This document shows positions 24,704-33,170 of a stretch of DNA of 64,000 nt, piece after piece (positions within the stretch are counted from its first letter, which is position 1; every line of letters starts with the position of its first letter). The notes beneath the pieces are model-generated. The model saw nothing but the letters and a program-made list of their open reading frames with translations, did not search any database and was not told the DNA's origin. Origin of the DNA: JBGTFE01 sp036403235 (GTDB lineage: Bacteria > Acidobacteriota > Blastocatellia > Pyrinomonadales > Pyrinomonadaceae); the NCBI GenBank assembly GCA_036403235.1, contig DASWRI010000086.1:11093-75092 (forward strand). The letters run 5' to 3'. Position numbers and translations under genes: made by a program.

Positions 24704-25163
24704 AAAGTGGACAGCGGTCAGCGGTCAGCGGTCAGTAAGACCTAAGACGAAAGACCAATCCGAAATCCAAAATCCGAAATCCAAAATCGAAGCGGGCTTT
24801 TCGCTGCTCGAATTGCTGATTGCGATGTTTATCCTGATAATTTTGCTTTCGGTCGCGGTTCCGACTTATCAGCGAAGCGTTCAGCAGGCGCGCGAAACCG
24901 TTTTGAAGGAAAATCTCTGGCAGATGCGCCGCGCCATCGACCAGTATTCGGCCGATAAAGGCAAGCTCCCGCAATCGCTCGACGACCTTGTAACCAACAA
25001 TTATCTGCGCGAAAAGCCGGTTGACCCGATTTCTGAAAAAGCCGAATGGAGCGAAGTTCAAGGCCAGGACGTAAATTCCGTCGATGGTAATCAGGGCCTC
25101 AAAGACGTGAAAAGCCTCGCCGAAGGCGAAGACAGCGACGGGAAAAAATTCGCAGAATATTAA
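24693..25163 (+). CDS. Prepilin-type protein (GspG-like), copy 2
   Basis: The 156-aa protein starts at GTG 24693 inside the end of the previous gene. Its unusually long 35-residue leader is followed by G35|FSLLELLIAMFILIILLSVA with Glu at +5. The mature domain is GspG-like (REKPVDPISEKAEWSEV; LPQSLDDLV). The leader is written almost entirely in repeat DNA: three CAGCGGT and five AATCC.A-type heptamers. A later start is hard to find before the cleavage site. It is a likely minor or major pseudopilin of this machine. Confidence 0.83.
   Translation: MIGRKWTAVSGQRSVRPKTKDQSEIQNPKSKIEAGFSLLELLIAMFILIILLSVAVPTYQRSVQQARETVLKENLWQMRRAIDQYSADKGKLPQSLDDLVTNNYLREKPVDPISEKAEWSEVQGQDVNSVDGNQGLKDVKSLAEGEDSDGKKFAEY
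24712..24791 (+). repeat. CAGCGGT and AATCCGA/AATCCAA heptamers in a prepilin leader
   Basis: CAGCGGT is repeated three times exactly (24712-24732) and followed by CAG. AATCCGA-AATCCAA-AATCCGA-AATCCAA-AATCGAA occupies 24757-24791. Both are in the coding leader of the second pseudopilin, upstream of its cleavage site. Confidence 0.9.
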
Positions 25164-25165
25164 AT

Positions 25166-25222
25166 TAGTTGAAAGGAAAAGAACTATCAGTTATCCACTT
25201 TCAACTTTCAACTATCAGTTAT
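25166..25222. repeat. Heptamer repeat (ACTTTCA type) before the pilM-like start
   Basis: GTTGAAAGGAAAAGAACTATCAG is followed by ACTTTCAACTTTCAACTATCAG, words at 7-bp pitch with partial complementarity. The ATG 25227 follows at 4 bp, without an SD. A related element (TTATCCACT, ACTATC) is at 28.5 kb. Confidence 0.65.
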
Positions 25223-25226
25223 AAAG

Positions 25227-26165
25227 ATGTTAGAAACTTTACTCGAACCGAATTATCCGAAAGCAGCGCTTGGAATCGAACAGGAAAGCGTGACGGCGCT
25301 GGCCTTGCAAAAAGAAGGCAGAGGACGATTCGGCATCAAACAAGCCGCGACCATTGTTTTGCCCGAACGTCTCCTGACGCCGAGTTTTACCGAAGTAAAT
25401 ATCGCAAGTTCCGAAGAAATGCTGGTTTTGCTCGACGAAGCCGTGACCAAAGCGGGCTTGAGAAGTCAAAAACGCTGGTCTGTATCACTGCCGAGCAACA
25501 CGGCGCGAACCGCGATTCTGACGCTTGAAACCGAGCCTGCTTCCGCCTCTGAGCTTTCGGAGCTGCTCGATTGGAAGGCCGAAAACACTTTCGGCGTCGC
25601 GGCGGGCGAGCTTCGAATTTCGCAGCGAAAAATCTCGCCGGACGCGAGCGGAAAATCCAGATATTTTGCGACCGCGGTCAAATTGAGCGTGATTGACGAA
25701 TACGAAACTCTTTTTGAAAGAAACGGCTGGCGCGCCGGGCTTATTCTGCCGCGCGCCGTCAGCGAGGCGAAATGGCTGGCCGATACGAAAAATCCAACCG
25801 ATTCGCTCCTGATAAGCTCGCAGGCCGACGGTTTTACCGCGCTTCTTTTGCGCGGCGACGAACCGACGGTGGTGCGCAGCGTAACGTGTACGGAAGGCGA
25901 AAGAGACGATGAGATTTACCGCCTGCTGATGTTTTATCGCGACCGTCTGGCGGTTGAGCAGTCGAGCGCCAATTTTCTGGAAAAACTGCTCGTCACCGGC
26001 AGAGAATTTGCTCCCGGTAAGCTGACGGAAATTGCCAACGAAGCGCTCGGAAAATCGTTAAACGTTCTGCGTCCCGAAGACATCGGCTTAAATCTTCCGG
26101 CTCGGGATTTAAACTTTGACGACCTCGCCGCGCCCGCCGGACTCGCCACTTACGGCTGGAAATAA
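25227..26165 (+). CDS. pilM: PilM-like type IV pilus assembly protein
   Basis: The 312-aa protein has the actin-like fold pattern of PilM/GspL cytoplasmic domains: ALGIEQESVTALALQ at the N-terminus (phosphate-1-like strand), a middle FATAVKLSVIDEYETLFERNGW segment, and DSLLISSQADGFTALLLRG in the second lobe. PilM recruits PilN and connects the pilus machine to the cytoplasm. No PilN, PilO or PilP gene follows; an ECF sigma gene is next. The assignment rests on context and weak motifs. Confidence 0.68.
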   Translation: MLETLLEPNYPKAALGIEQESVTALALQKEGRGRFGIKQAATIVLPERLLTPSFTEVNIASSEEMLVLLDEAVTKAGLRSQKRWSVSLPSNTARTAILTLETEPASASELSELLDWKAENTFGVAAGELRISQRKISPDASGKSRYFATAVKLSVIDEYETLFERNGWRAGLILPRAVSEAKWLADTKNPTDSLLISSQADGFTALLLRGDEPTVVRSVTCTEGERDDEIYRLLMFYRDRLAVEQSSANFLEKLLVTGREFAPGKLTEIANEALGKSLNVLRPEDIGLNLPARDLNFDDLAAPAGLATYGWK

Positions 26166-26167
26166 AT

Positions 26168-26246
26168 TTTAGTGAAAAGTGAAAAGTTGAAGAAGGAAAA
26201 TCCTTCTAACGCTTTCACTTTTCGCTTTTAGTTTTTCACTTTTTTT
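26168..26246. repeat. Palindromic AGTGAAA repeat after the pilus operon
   Basis: AGTGAAAAGTGAAAAGTTG is followed by GAAGGA/TCCTTC and then TTTCACTTTTCGCTTTTAG and TTTTTCACTTTTTT. The A/T-flanked stem could terminate the pilus operon. The same word family recurs at 33.9, 44.8 and 45.3 kb. Confidence 0.75.
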
Positions 26247-26257
26247 ACCTTGCATAC

Positions 26258-26286
26258 TGAAACTATTTCGGAAACAATACCGTAAT
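26258..26286 (+). promoter_or_regulatory. Possible ECF-type promoter of the sigma factor gene
   Basis: TGAAAC (26258-26263) and CGTAAT (26281-26286) are separated by 17 bp, resembling GAAC...CGT ECF promoters. The distance to ATG 26298 is very short, so the transcript would be nearly leaderless. It could be autoregulatory; this is a weak prediction. Confidence 0.3.
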
Positions 26287-26297
26287 ACCTTTGCATC

Positions 26298-26903
26298 ATG
26301 ATGTTACAAGCACTTGCGCTGGAAAAAATAAAAAGTCTGACTGACGTTGAGTTGATTGAAACGGCAATCAGCGGTCGCGAGGACAGTTTCGAAGAACTCG
26401 TCCGCCGTTACCAGCGTCCGATTACGAATTACGTTTACCGGATGTTGAGCGATTATGATGCGTCGCTCGACGTAACGCAGGAAGTCTTTATAAAAGTTTA
26501 TAATTCGCTCGCGCGCTACAGCTCGGATTACAAATTTTCGACTTGGCTTTATCGCATCGCGCACAACGCGGCCATCGATTATATGCGCCGTCATTCGGTC
26601 AACGAGCAGAGCATCGAGGCGGAAAACGCCGACGGAAGCTATCAGCTGCAAATCGAAAGCCCGCGCCCGACGCCCGAACAGGAGCGCGAGCGCAGCGAAT
26701 GGCGAACGGAAATCGAATCGGTCGTCAAATGTCTGCCGGCGGTTTACCGCGAATTGATTATGCTGCGTCACGCGCAGGATTTGAGCTACGACGAGATTGC
26801 GGAGATTACGAATCTTCCGCTCGGAACGGTAAAAAATAGACTTTTCCGCGCCCGCGAGATGATGCGCGAAATTTTTGTTGAACGAGGATTTACGGGAATG
26901 TAG
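26298..26903 (+). CDS. ECF-family RNA polymerase sigma factor
   Basis: The 201-aa protein has sigma region 2 (FEELVRRYQRPITNYVYRML, ASLDVTQEVFIKVYNSL, FSTWLYRIAHNAAIDYMRR) and region 4 (CLPAVYRELIMLRHAQDLSY, then EIAEITNLPLGTVKNRLFRAR). It resembles the RpoE group, which directs RNA polymerase to stress or envelope promoters. The next gene encodes a zinc-finger anti-sigma factor, the usual partner. Two consecutive ATGs (26298, 26301) are possible starts. Confidence 0.93.
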   Translation: MMLQALALEKIKSLTDVELIETAISGREDSFEELVRRYQRPITNYVYRMLSDYDASLDVTQEVFIKVYNSLARYSSDYKFSTWLYRIAHNAAIDYMRRHSVNEQSIEAENADGSYQLQIESPRPTPEQERERSEWRTEIESVVKCLPAVYRELIMLRHAQDLSYDEIAEITNLPLGTVKNRLFRAREMMREIFVERGFTGM

Positions 26904-26978
26904 CAGGTTGTCAGCGTTCAACCGTCAGCAATCAAAAGCTGACCACTGATTACTGACCAACGCTTCGCGCCACTGACA
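26904..26978. repeat. TCAGC-type palindromic repeat between sigma and anti-sigma genes
   Basis: TTGTCAGCGTTCAACCGTCAGC is followed by AGCTGACCACTGATTACTGACC. The anti-sigma ATG 26981 follows without an SD. Its position could alter the anti-sigma:sigma ratio. Confidence 0.7.
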
Positions 26979-26980
26979 AA

Positions 26981-27556
26981 ATGATTGAGGAAACCGCAAA
27001 AATTGAAGCCTCCTGCCCGCGAGACGATATTGCCGCATATATCGACGGCGAAATCAGTCCGCGCGAGGAGCTCGACCTTGAGATGCATTTTGCGGGCTGC
27101 AAAATTTGCGCCGAAGAACTCAACACACAGAAAAAACTGCTTTGCGCGCTCGATTCGTTTTGTCTGAACGAAAAAGAAATCGAGTTGCCGGAAAATTTCA
27201 CGAAAGTCGTCGTCACGACGGCCGAAAGCCACGTCAGCGGCCTGCGTCGCCCGCAGGAACGCCGCAAAGCTCTGTTTATCTGCTCGGCCTTGTTTCTGCT
27301 CGTTTTGCTCGGACTCGGCGAAGAAGCCGATTCGATTCTCGGCACTTTCGGAAAAATCGGCGAGCAGTTTGTGGTCGTTGTCGGTTTCGTCGCCCATCTG
27401 ATTTATGACGTTTCCGTCGGGCTAATCGTTATTTTACGTTCCTTGAGTAATCAGGTCTTTTTTAATTCGGCTGTTTCGTTTGGTCTGATGGCCGTTTTGT
27501 TTCTAATTTCCGTTTTTGCTCTTTCGCGCTTGGTCTTACGATTTAACCGCGCATAA
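26981..27556 (+). CDS. Membrane anti-sigma factor with zf-HC2 zinc finger
   Basis: The 191-aa protein has an N-terminal zinc-binding anti-sigma domain (about 10-55) with the H-x3-C-x2-C motif HFAGCKIC after EISPREELDLEM. Two or three hydrophobic segments follow: about 105-120, about 125-150 (VVVVGFVAHLIYDVSVGLIVIL) and about 165-187. It should hold the adjacent ECF sigma at the membrane until a signal releases it. The downstream membrane/bactofilin-like gene starts 20 bp later. Confidence 0.83.
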   Translation: MIEETAKIEASCPRDDIAAYIDGEISPREELDLEMHFAGCKICAEELNTQKKLLCALDSFCLNEKEIELPENFTKVVVTTAESHVSGLRRPQERRKALFICSALFLLVLLGLGEEADSILGTFGKIGEQFVVVVGFVAHLIYDVSVGLIVILRSLSNQVFFNSAVSFGLMAVLFLISVFALSRLVLRFNRA

Positions 27557-27576
27557 AAAATGCAGGCTCAGAAAAA

Positions 27577-28536
27577 GTGATTTATACAGCGACACGGACA
27601 AATCTTTCTACAAAAATACAAATCCCTTTCAAACAGATAATTTTGGGATTTGTTTTTATTTTGTTCGCCGCTTTCGCCCTTTACGCCCAGACAAATATTC
27701 CCAAAGTCGATGAAGAAACCGTCACGGTCGGCGATTCGCCCGAGCAGCAGATTATTTCCTTCGGTAAAAAAGTCATCATCGAAAAACACGCGAAAGAAGT
27801 TTTTTCTTTCGGCGGCGATATTATCATCGAGGGAAAAGTCGACGGCGACGTTGCCGCTATCGGCGGCAATATCATTCAAAAAGACGGCGCTTTTATCGGC
27901 GGCGACGTGATAGTTTTCGGCGGAGCGTATCGCGCCGAAAGCTCACAGCCGCTTCGCAGCGAAGGAAAGCAAACCGTGATGATTGCGATGTTTGAAGAGC
28001 AATTACGGAGCTTCGGACAAAATCCCGCGCAGATTCTCTCGCCGAGTTTGAGCTGGTCGTTTCTGGCGCAAAGAATACTGTCGATTCTTTTCTGGTTCAT
28101 CATTTCATTGGCTTTGACCACGATTTCGCCCGGCGCAATCAGTCGCGCCGTCGCGCGTTTCCAGCTTTCGACTTTGAAAGTCTTTGCCATCGGCTTTTTC
28201 GGATTTTGGGTGACAATTATCGGAGTCGTCGCCGGATTAAACTTTCTGCCCGATTATCTGAGCACCATCATCAGCCTGATGGCCTTGATTTTGTTGATTC
28301 TCGGCTACGTTTTCGGGCGCGTCGCTTTGCAGATGAGTCTCGGTAAAATCATTCAAAAACGCCTTTTCCGCGAAAATAAACAATCCGAAACCGTCGCGCT
28401 TTTAATCGGCGTCGTCGTCTGGTCGATTTTTCTTTCCGTTCCATATCTCTGGGTCGTCGCCCTGATGACGCTTTTTTCCGCTAGCATCGGACTCGTTTTA
28501 ACCGCTAGAACATCAACCAACTGGCAAAAAACTTAA
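27577..28536 (+). CDS. Membrane protein with bactofilin-like beta-helical segment
   Basis: The 319-aa protein starts at GTG 27577. An N-terminal TM/signal helix (about 12-30) is followed by a short repeated beta segment (EVFSFGGDIIIEGKVDGDVA, GGNIIQKDGAFIGGDVIVFGG) like polymer-forming cytoskeletal proteins. Four or more TM helices follow at about 170-310 (FWFIISLALTTIS; FFGFWVTIIGVVAGL; LIGVVVWSIFL). It probably belongs to the sigma/anti-sigma operon and may contribute to envelope stress responses (inference). Confidence 0.7.
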   Translation: MIYTATRTNLSTKIQIPFKQIILGFVFILFAAFALYAQTNIPKVDEETVTVGDSPEQQIISFGKKVIIEKHAKEVFSFGGDIIIEGKVDGDVAAIGGNIIQKDGAFIGGDVIVFGGAYRAESSQPLRSEGKQTVMIAMFEEQLRSFGQNPAQILSPSLSWSFLAQRILSILFWFIISLALTTISPGAISRAVARFQLSTLKVFAIGFFGFWVTIIGVVAGLNFLPDYLSTIISLMALILLILGYVFGRVALQMSLGKIIQKRLFRENKQSETVALLIGVVVWSIFLSVPYLWVVALMTLFSASIGLVLTARTSTNWQKT

Positions 28537-28539
28537 AAT

Positions 28540-28602
28540 TAGTGGATAACTGATGGTGGAAAGTTGATAGTTCTTTTTTTCACTATCGGTTATCCACTAA
28601 CA
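28540..28602. repeat. Palindromic TTATCCACT/AGTGGATAA repeat
   Basis: AGTGGATAACTGATGGTGG is followed by ATAGTTC and the complementary CTATCGGTTATCCACT. It lies after the membrane protein gene and shares words with the repeat at 25.2 kb. Confidence 0.75.
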
Positions 28603-28743
28603 TTTACAATTCTTTACAAATTTATGCAAACCTTTCCTGATAAAATAGCGTCTTTATAAAAGTATCGAAAAAGCAACTATTTTCCTGTCGGTTGCGTGTT
28701 TTAAGCAGTAAATTATTTTTATTTTTATTTGAGAGAATCAGAA

Positions 28744-29904
28744 ATGCGAAAATCAATATTTTTATCATTCTTTTTAGCTTTATTTCTAAGTTTTGTTTCG
28801 AACGTTTCGGCGCAGACCGATGCGATGAAACCGAGCTTGATAAGCGGCGACGTGACGGCTGTCAGCACCGAGAAAATTTCTTTGCAGACGGCCAGCGGTG
28901 CGGCGGATTTTGTCTTAAACGACAAAACCGTTTACAAGCGCGTTCCGCCGGAAAATCCGCAGACAAAGGTCGATTCGAGCTTTTCGGAAATCAGTGTCGG
29001 CGATAAAGTCGTCGTCTCGGTGCTTTTCGGCGCAGACAAAAAAGCGCAGCCCGTCAGAACCGTCTATCTGATGTCGAAAGCCGACATCACCAGCAAACAG
29101 ACCAAAGAACAGCAGGAATGGCGCACGCGCGGCGTTGCCGGAAAAATCACCGCCGTCAATCCGCAGACAAAGGAAATAACGATTACGACGCCGGGCTTGA
29201 TGGGAGCGAAAACAACGGTTTTAACGCCGAAAGAGAGCGCCCAGTTTTTGCGTTACGCGCAGGATTCGGTCAGTTTTAACGAAGCGAAAAAAAGTTCTTT
29301 CAGCGAAATCGCGGTCGGCGATTTGATTAAAGCCGTCGGCGATAAGAGCGAAGACGGAGCGACGTTCAAGGCGGAGAAACTCGTCACGGGCGCGTTTCAA
29401 ACCATTGTCGGAACGGTTAAGGCCGTCAACGCCGAAAAAGGCGAAGTAACCATCAGTAATATTCAGACCAAAAAAGATATAACGGTCGTCGTCGATAAAA
29501 ACTCGCTTCTGAAGCAGTTTCCGGCTGAAATGGCGCAGCGAATGGCGATGATGCAGGCAGGCGGCGGCAATATGATTCGCCCGCCGCAAGGCGCGGGAAA
29601 TCAGCAGGGAAATCAAAATACGCAGCAAAATCCGAATCAGATGGGCGGTGGAAATCGCGGCGGAAGCCTCGACGATATGCTCGAGCGTTTTCCGACAATT
29701 ACGGTTGCCGATTTGAAAGTCGGCGAGATGATAGCCGTCAACAGTTCGAAAACTGCCAATCAGGAACGCATTACGGCAATTAAATTGGTATCCGGCGTCG
29801 AGCCGTTTACGAAAGTTCCGCAAATGACAACCGGCGGCGGAGGCAACCGGCAGGGAAGCGGCGTCAGCTCGAGCTTTACAATACCGGGACTCGACGGCAA
29901 CTAA
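28744..29904 (+). CDS. Exported DUF5666-like protein
   Basis: The 386-aa protein has a signal peptide (FLSFFLALFLSFVSNVSAQ). Three similar beta-barrel-like modules follow at about 35-110, 125-210 and 220-330 (GDVTAVSTEKISLQTASG; GKITAVNPQTKEITITTPG; GTVKAVNAEKGEVTISN), each with a SVGDKV/AVGDLI/KVGEMI strand, as in DUF5666 families. A Gly/Asn/Gln-rich segment is near 280-310. Start ATG 28744 is chosen over a TTG five codons upstream. It lies upstream of the TonB-dependent receptor; function unknown. Confidence 0.78.
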   Translation: MRKSIFLSFFLALFLSFVSNVSAQTDAMKPSLISGDVTAVSTEKISLQTASGAADFVLNDKTVYKRVPPENPQTKVDSSFSEISVGDKVVVSVLFGADKKAQPVRTVYLMSKADITSKQTKEQQEWRTRGVAGKITAVNPQTKEITITTPGLMGAKTTVLTPKESAQFLRYAQDSVSFNEAKKSSFSEIAVGDLIKAVGDKSEDGATFKAEKLVTGAFQTIVGTVKAVNAEKGEVTISNIQTKKDITVVVDKNSLLKQFPAEMAQRMAMMQAGGGNMIRPPQGAGNQQGNQNTQQNPNQMGGGNRGGSLDDMLERFPTITVADLKVGEMIAVNSSKTANQERITAIKLVSGVEPFTKVPQMTTGGGGNRQGSGVSSSFTIPGLDGN

Positions 29905-29930
29905 TTTGCCGGAGTCCTCAAAACAGGAGA

Positions 29931-30016
29931 CGGAAGATAGAAGTCAACCAATAATTTATATTCAGAAGTTTGTTTTATAAAAGTTTTATTTTTAATTTAC
30001 GAGCTTCTATCTTCCG
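29931..30016. repeat. Long-range inverted repeat flanking the TonB-receptor leader
   Basis: CGGAAGATAGAAG (29931-29943) pairs perfectly with CTTCTATCTTCCG (30004-30016) across an AT-rich loop. The receptor ATG 30026 follows at 9 bp without an SD. Confidence 0.75.
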
Positions 30017-30025
30017 AAATTTTCT

Positions 30026-33000
30026 ATGAAAAACTTAAAATTATTTTTATTAATCAGTCTTTTTACATTATTTATAAATTCGGCGGTGTTTGCGCAATCG
30101 ACGGGAAGCGTCACCGGGCAGGTCTTTGACAGTCTCGGCGCGGTCGTCGTCGGCGCGAACGTAACGGCGGTCGATGCGGCCAAGAAAGAAAAAACGGCCG
30201 TGACAAACGGTCAGGGCGCGTTTACTATCAGCGGACTTGCGGCCGGAAAATATATTATCCGCGTTGCCGCGCCGAAGTTTGCGCTTTACGAAAATACGGA
30301 AGTAGAAGTAAAAGCCGGTCAGCGTGAAGAGTTAACCGTCGCGCTCTCGGTCGAGGAAGTCAACGCACAGGTCGACGTTGCCGTCGATGCCGGAGTCAAC
30401 ACCGATTCGGACACGAATAAGAGCGCGACCGTTTTGAAGGAAGAAGATTTACAGGCTTTGCCGGACGACCCGACCGAGCTCGAAGCTGCGCTCCAGGCGC
30501 TCGCCGGGCCTTCGGCCGGCCCGAACGGCGGTCAGATTTATATCGACGGCTTTACCGGCGGCAGAATCCCGCCGAAAGAAGCGATTCGCGAAATCCGCAT
30601 CAACCAAAATCCGTTTTCGGCCGAATACGACCGTTTGGGTTTCGGCCGCATCGAGATTTTGACCAAGCCCGGCTCGGACAAATGGCGCGGTCAGGCGTTT
30701 TTCAATTTTAACGACGAAAGCCTGAACTCGCGCAATCCGTTTGCGTTAAATCGCGCGTCGAGCCAGACGAGATTTTACGGCGGAAACCTTTCCGGCCCGA
30801 TTCAAAAGGGAAAATCGTCGTTTTTCCTCGACATCAGCAACCGCGCGGTCGATAATTCGGCGATTGTCAACGCTTTGATTCTCGACCCGGCGTTTAACGT
30901 CATCCCGTTCAACGAAGAATTTACGATTCCGAACCGGCGTTTTTCGGTCAGCCCGCGTTTTGACTACCAGCTCAACAGCGCCAACACATTGATTGCGCGC
31001 TACAGTTTCACGCGCACGACGACGCAAAATCAGGGCATCGGCGATATTTCCCTGCCGAGCCGCGGTTATGCGACGACGACGACCGAACACAATATTCGCC
31101 TGACGGAAACCTGGATTGTAAATCCGAAAACCGTCAACGAAACGCGTTTTCAGTATGAATTCGACAATCGCGAGCAAAACGGCGACAACAGCGTTCCGAC
31201 GATAAATGTCACGTCGGCTTTTACCGGCGGCGGCGCGCAAATCGGATTAAATTACAATCGGCAGAGCAGTTGGGAGTTGCAAAATTACACGACGACCGCG
31301 CTCGGCGCTAAAAACGAGCATTCGGTTAAATTCGGTTTCCGTCTGCGCGGCATTACCTTGAAAGACCGCTCGGAATCGAATTTCGGCGGCACGTTCAACT
31401 TTTTCGGATTCGTTGACCAGAACGGAACGCCGGACAATCCGGCCGACGATATTTTCGTCTCGCCGATTGAGCAGTATCGCCAGAAGCTTCTGGGCAACCC
31501 CGACCCGCGTTATAACCCGAACAGCTTTATCATTACGGCGGGCAATCCGCTGGCCGACGTTACGCAGTTTGACGTGGGCGCGTTCGTTTCGGACGACTGG
31601 CGCATCAGCCCGGCTTTAACGCTCGGCTTTGGCTTGCGCTACGAAAATCAGACGAACATCGACAGCAATTTTAATTTTGCGCCCCGTTTCAGCTTTGCTT
31701 GGTCGCCCGGCGCGGGCGGCGCGAAACAGCCGAAAACGGTTTTTCGCGGCGGAATCGGTATTTTCTATGACCGTTTCAGCGAAAATCTGACTTTGCAGGC
31801 GAATCGTTTTGACGGCGCGCAGCAGTTGAATTTCAATATTTTCTCGGCTGAAACCGACCCGGTTCAGAGAGCGGCGGCGATTGCGCTGCTCAGCCAGCCG
31901 GTATTTTCGCTAAGCGGTGTGAGCAATCTTCCGACCACTGCGCAAATCGCGTCGGCGGTGCCTTTTTCCAGCACGATTCGGCAGGTTTCCGGTGATTTGC
32001 AGGCGCCCTACACGATTCAGACCGCGCTCGGAGTCGAGCGCCAACTGCCGTTTAAGACGACGATGGCGGTTTTCTACATCGGCTCGCGCACGAACAATCT
32101 GCTTCGCACGCGAAACATCAACGCGCCGGTTTGCGCGTCTCAGCTTAACTGTATCGGCGCGCTCAGGCCTAATCCCGCGCTCGGAAATGTTTACGAATAC
32201 GAATCGACCGGCGTGCTCAATCAGCATCAGGTAATTGTCAATTTCCGCACGACGCTGTCCAATAAAGTCAGTTTGTTCGGAAATTATCGCCTTGCCTTTG
32301 CCAAGAGCGACACCGACAGCGTAAACAGCTTCCCGGCTTATTCATATGATTTATCGAACGAATACGGAACTTCCGCGCTCGATATCAGACATAACGCGTT
32401 TATCGGCGGTTCGATTACGCTGCCGTGGGCGGTGCGCGTCAGCCCGTTTATCATAATGATGTCGGGCCGACCGTTTAATATCACGCTTGGCGGCGACCCG
32501 AACGGAGATTCGGTTCAGACCGAACGCCCGACATTCGCGCAGGTAAACGCTCGCTGCAACCAGCTTGGCCTGACCAATGCTTTCTGCGACATCAGCGCTG
32601 TTTCGGACGTCAACGCGATTATCCCGCGCAATTACGGTAGAGGCCCTTCGTTTTTCAGCGTTAATATGAACTTCAGCAAAACGTTCGGTTTCGGCGGGGG
32701 CGAGAAAAAAGTCGCGACCACGACCGACAATAAGACTCAGGGCGACGGACAAAATACGCAAGGCGGCAATCGTCGCGGCGGTGGAAACGGCGGCGGTAAT
32801 CGCACAGCGGGCGGCGGCGGCGGCGGCGGCTTCGGCGGTTTCGGCGGTGGCGGCGGAACGGACAGCCCGTATAATCTGACCGTCGGCGTCCAGGTCACAA
32901 ATTTGTTTAATAACGTAAACTTGAACACGCCAATCGGAAGCCTCAGTTCGAGCCGTTTTGGACAATCAACTTCGACCGCCAGCAGCTTCGGGTTCGGAGG

Positions 33001-33058
33001 CGGCGGTGGAAACGCCGGTAATCGCAGAGTTGAATTACAGTTGCGGTTTAACTGGTAA
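30026..33058 (+). CDS. Oar-like TonB-dependent outer-membrane receptor
   Basis: The 1010-aa protein has a signal peptide, then a carboxypeptidase-regulatory-like domain (about 25-110, GSVTGQVFDSLGAVVVGANV; TISGLAAGKYIIRV). A plug domain (about 125-225, NQNPFSAEYDRLGFGRIEIL) and a beta barrel follow, ending in aromatic VELQLRFNW. It would import a large or scarce substrate with energy from TonB/ExbBD. A glycine run of about 35 residues (about 905-945) interrupts the late barrel and is probably an external loop. Substrate unknown. No SD; an inverted repeat precedes it. Confidence 0.9.
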   Translation: MKNLKLFLLISLFTLFINSAVFAQSTGSVTGQVFDSLGAVVVGANVTAVDAAKKEKTAVTNGQGAFTISGLAAGKYIIRVAAPKFALYENTEVEVKAGQREELTVALSVEEVNAQVDVAVDAGVNTDSDTNKSATVLKEEDLQALPDDPTELEAALQALAGPSAGPNGGQIYIDGFTGGRIPPKEAIREIRINQNPFSAEYDRLGFGRIEILTKPGSDKWRGQAFFNFNDESLNSRNPFALNRASSQTRFYGGNLSGPIQKGKSSFFLDISNRAVDNSAIVNALILDPAFNVIPFNEEFTIPNRRFSVSPRFDYQLNSANTLIARYSFTRTTTQNQGIGDISLPSRGYATTTTEHNIRLTETWIVNPKTVNETRFQYEFDNREQNGDNSVPTINVTSAFTGGGAQIGLNYNRQSSWELQNYTTTALGAKNEHSVKFGFRLRGITLKDRSESNFGGTFNFFGFVDQNGTPDNPADDIFVSPIEQYRQKLLGNPDPRYNPNSFIITAGNPLADVTQFDVGAFVSDDWRISPALTLGFGLRYENQTNIDSNFNFAPRFSFAWSPGAGGAKQPKTVFRGGIGIFYDRFSENLTLQANRFDGAQQLNFNIFSAETDPVQRAAAIALLSQPVFSLSGVSNLPTTAQIASAVPFSSTIRQVSGDLQAPYTIQTALGVERQLPFKTTMAVFYIGSRTNNLLRTRNINAPVCASQLNCIGALRPNPALGNVYEYESTGVLNQHQVIVNFRTTLSNKVSLFGNYRLAFAKSDTDSVNSFPAYSYDLSNEYGTSALDIRHNAFIGGSITLPWAVRVSPFIIMMSGRPFNITLGGDPNGDSVQTERPTFAQVNARCNQLGLTNAFCDISAVSDVNAIIPRNYGRGPSFFSVNMNFSKTFGFGGGEKKVATTTDNKTQGDGQNTQGGNRRGGGNGGGNRTAGGGGGGGFGGFGGGGGTDSPYNLTVGVQVTNLFNNVNLNTPIGSLSSSRFGQSTSTASSFGFGGGGGNAGNRRVELQLRFNW

Positions 33059-33079
33059 TATTAATAAAAATAAAACCTC

Positions 33080-33114
33080 GAAGGATAAAAGTTAAACTTT
33101 TATCCTTCTTTTTT
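33080..33114 (+). terminator. Terminator of the TonB-dependent receptor gene
   Basis: GAAGGATAAAAG (33080-33091) pairs perfectly with CTTTTATCCTTC (33097-33108) around TTAAA, followed by TTTTTT. It lies 21 bp after the stop codon. Confidence 0.9.
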
Positions 33115-33170
33115 CGTACTTGGTAGCGTCAACCATTTCGCATATAATTCTGGTTCAAAGGAAAAACAAT

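Noticed and set aside
28613..28646. Promoter TTTACA/TAAAAT before the DUF5666-like gene
   Set aside because: The spacing of 20-22 bp is too long for a reliable sigma-70 site.
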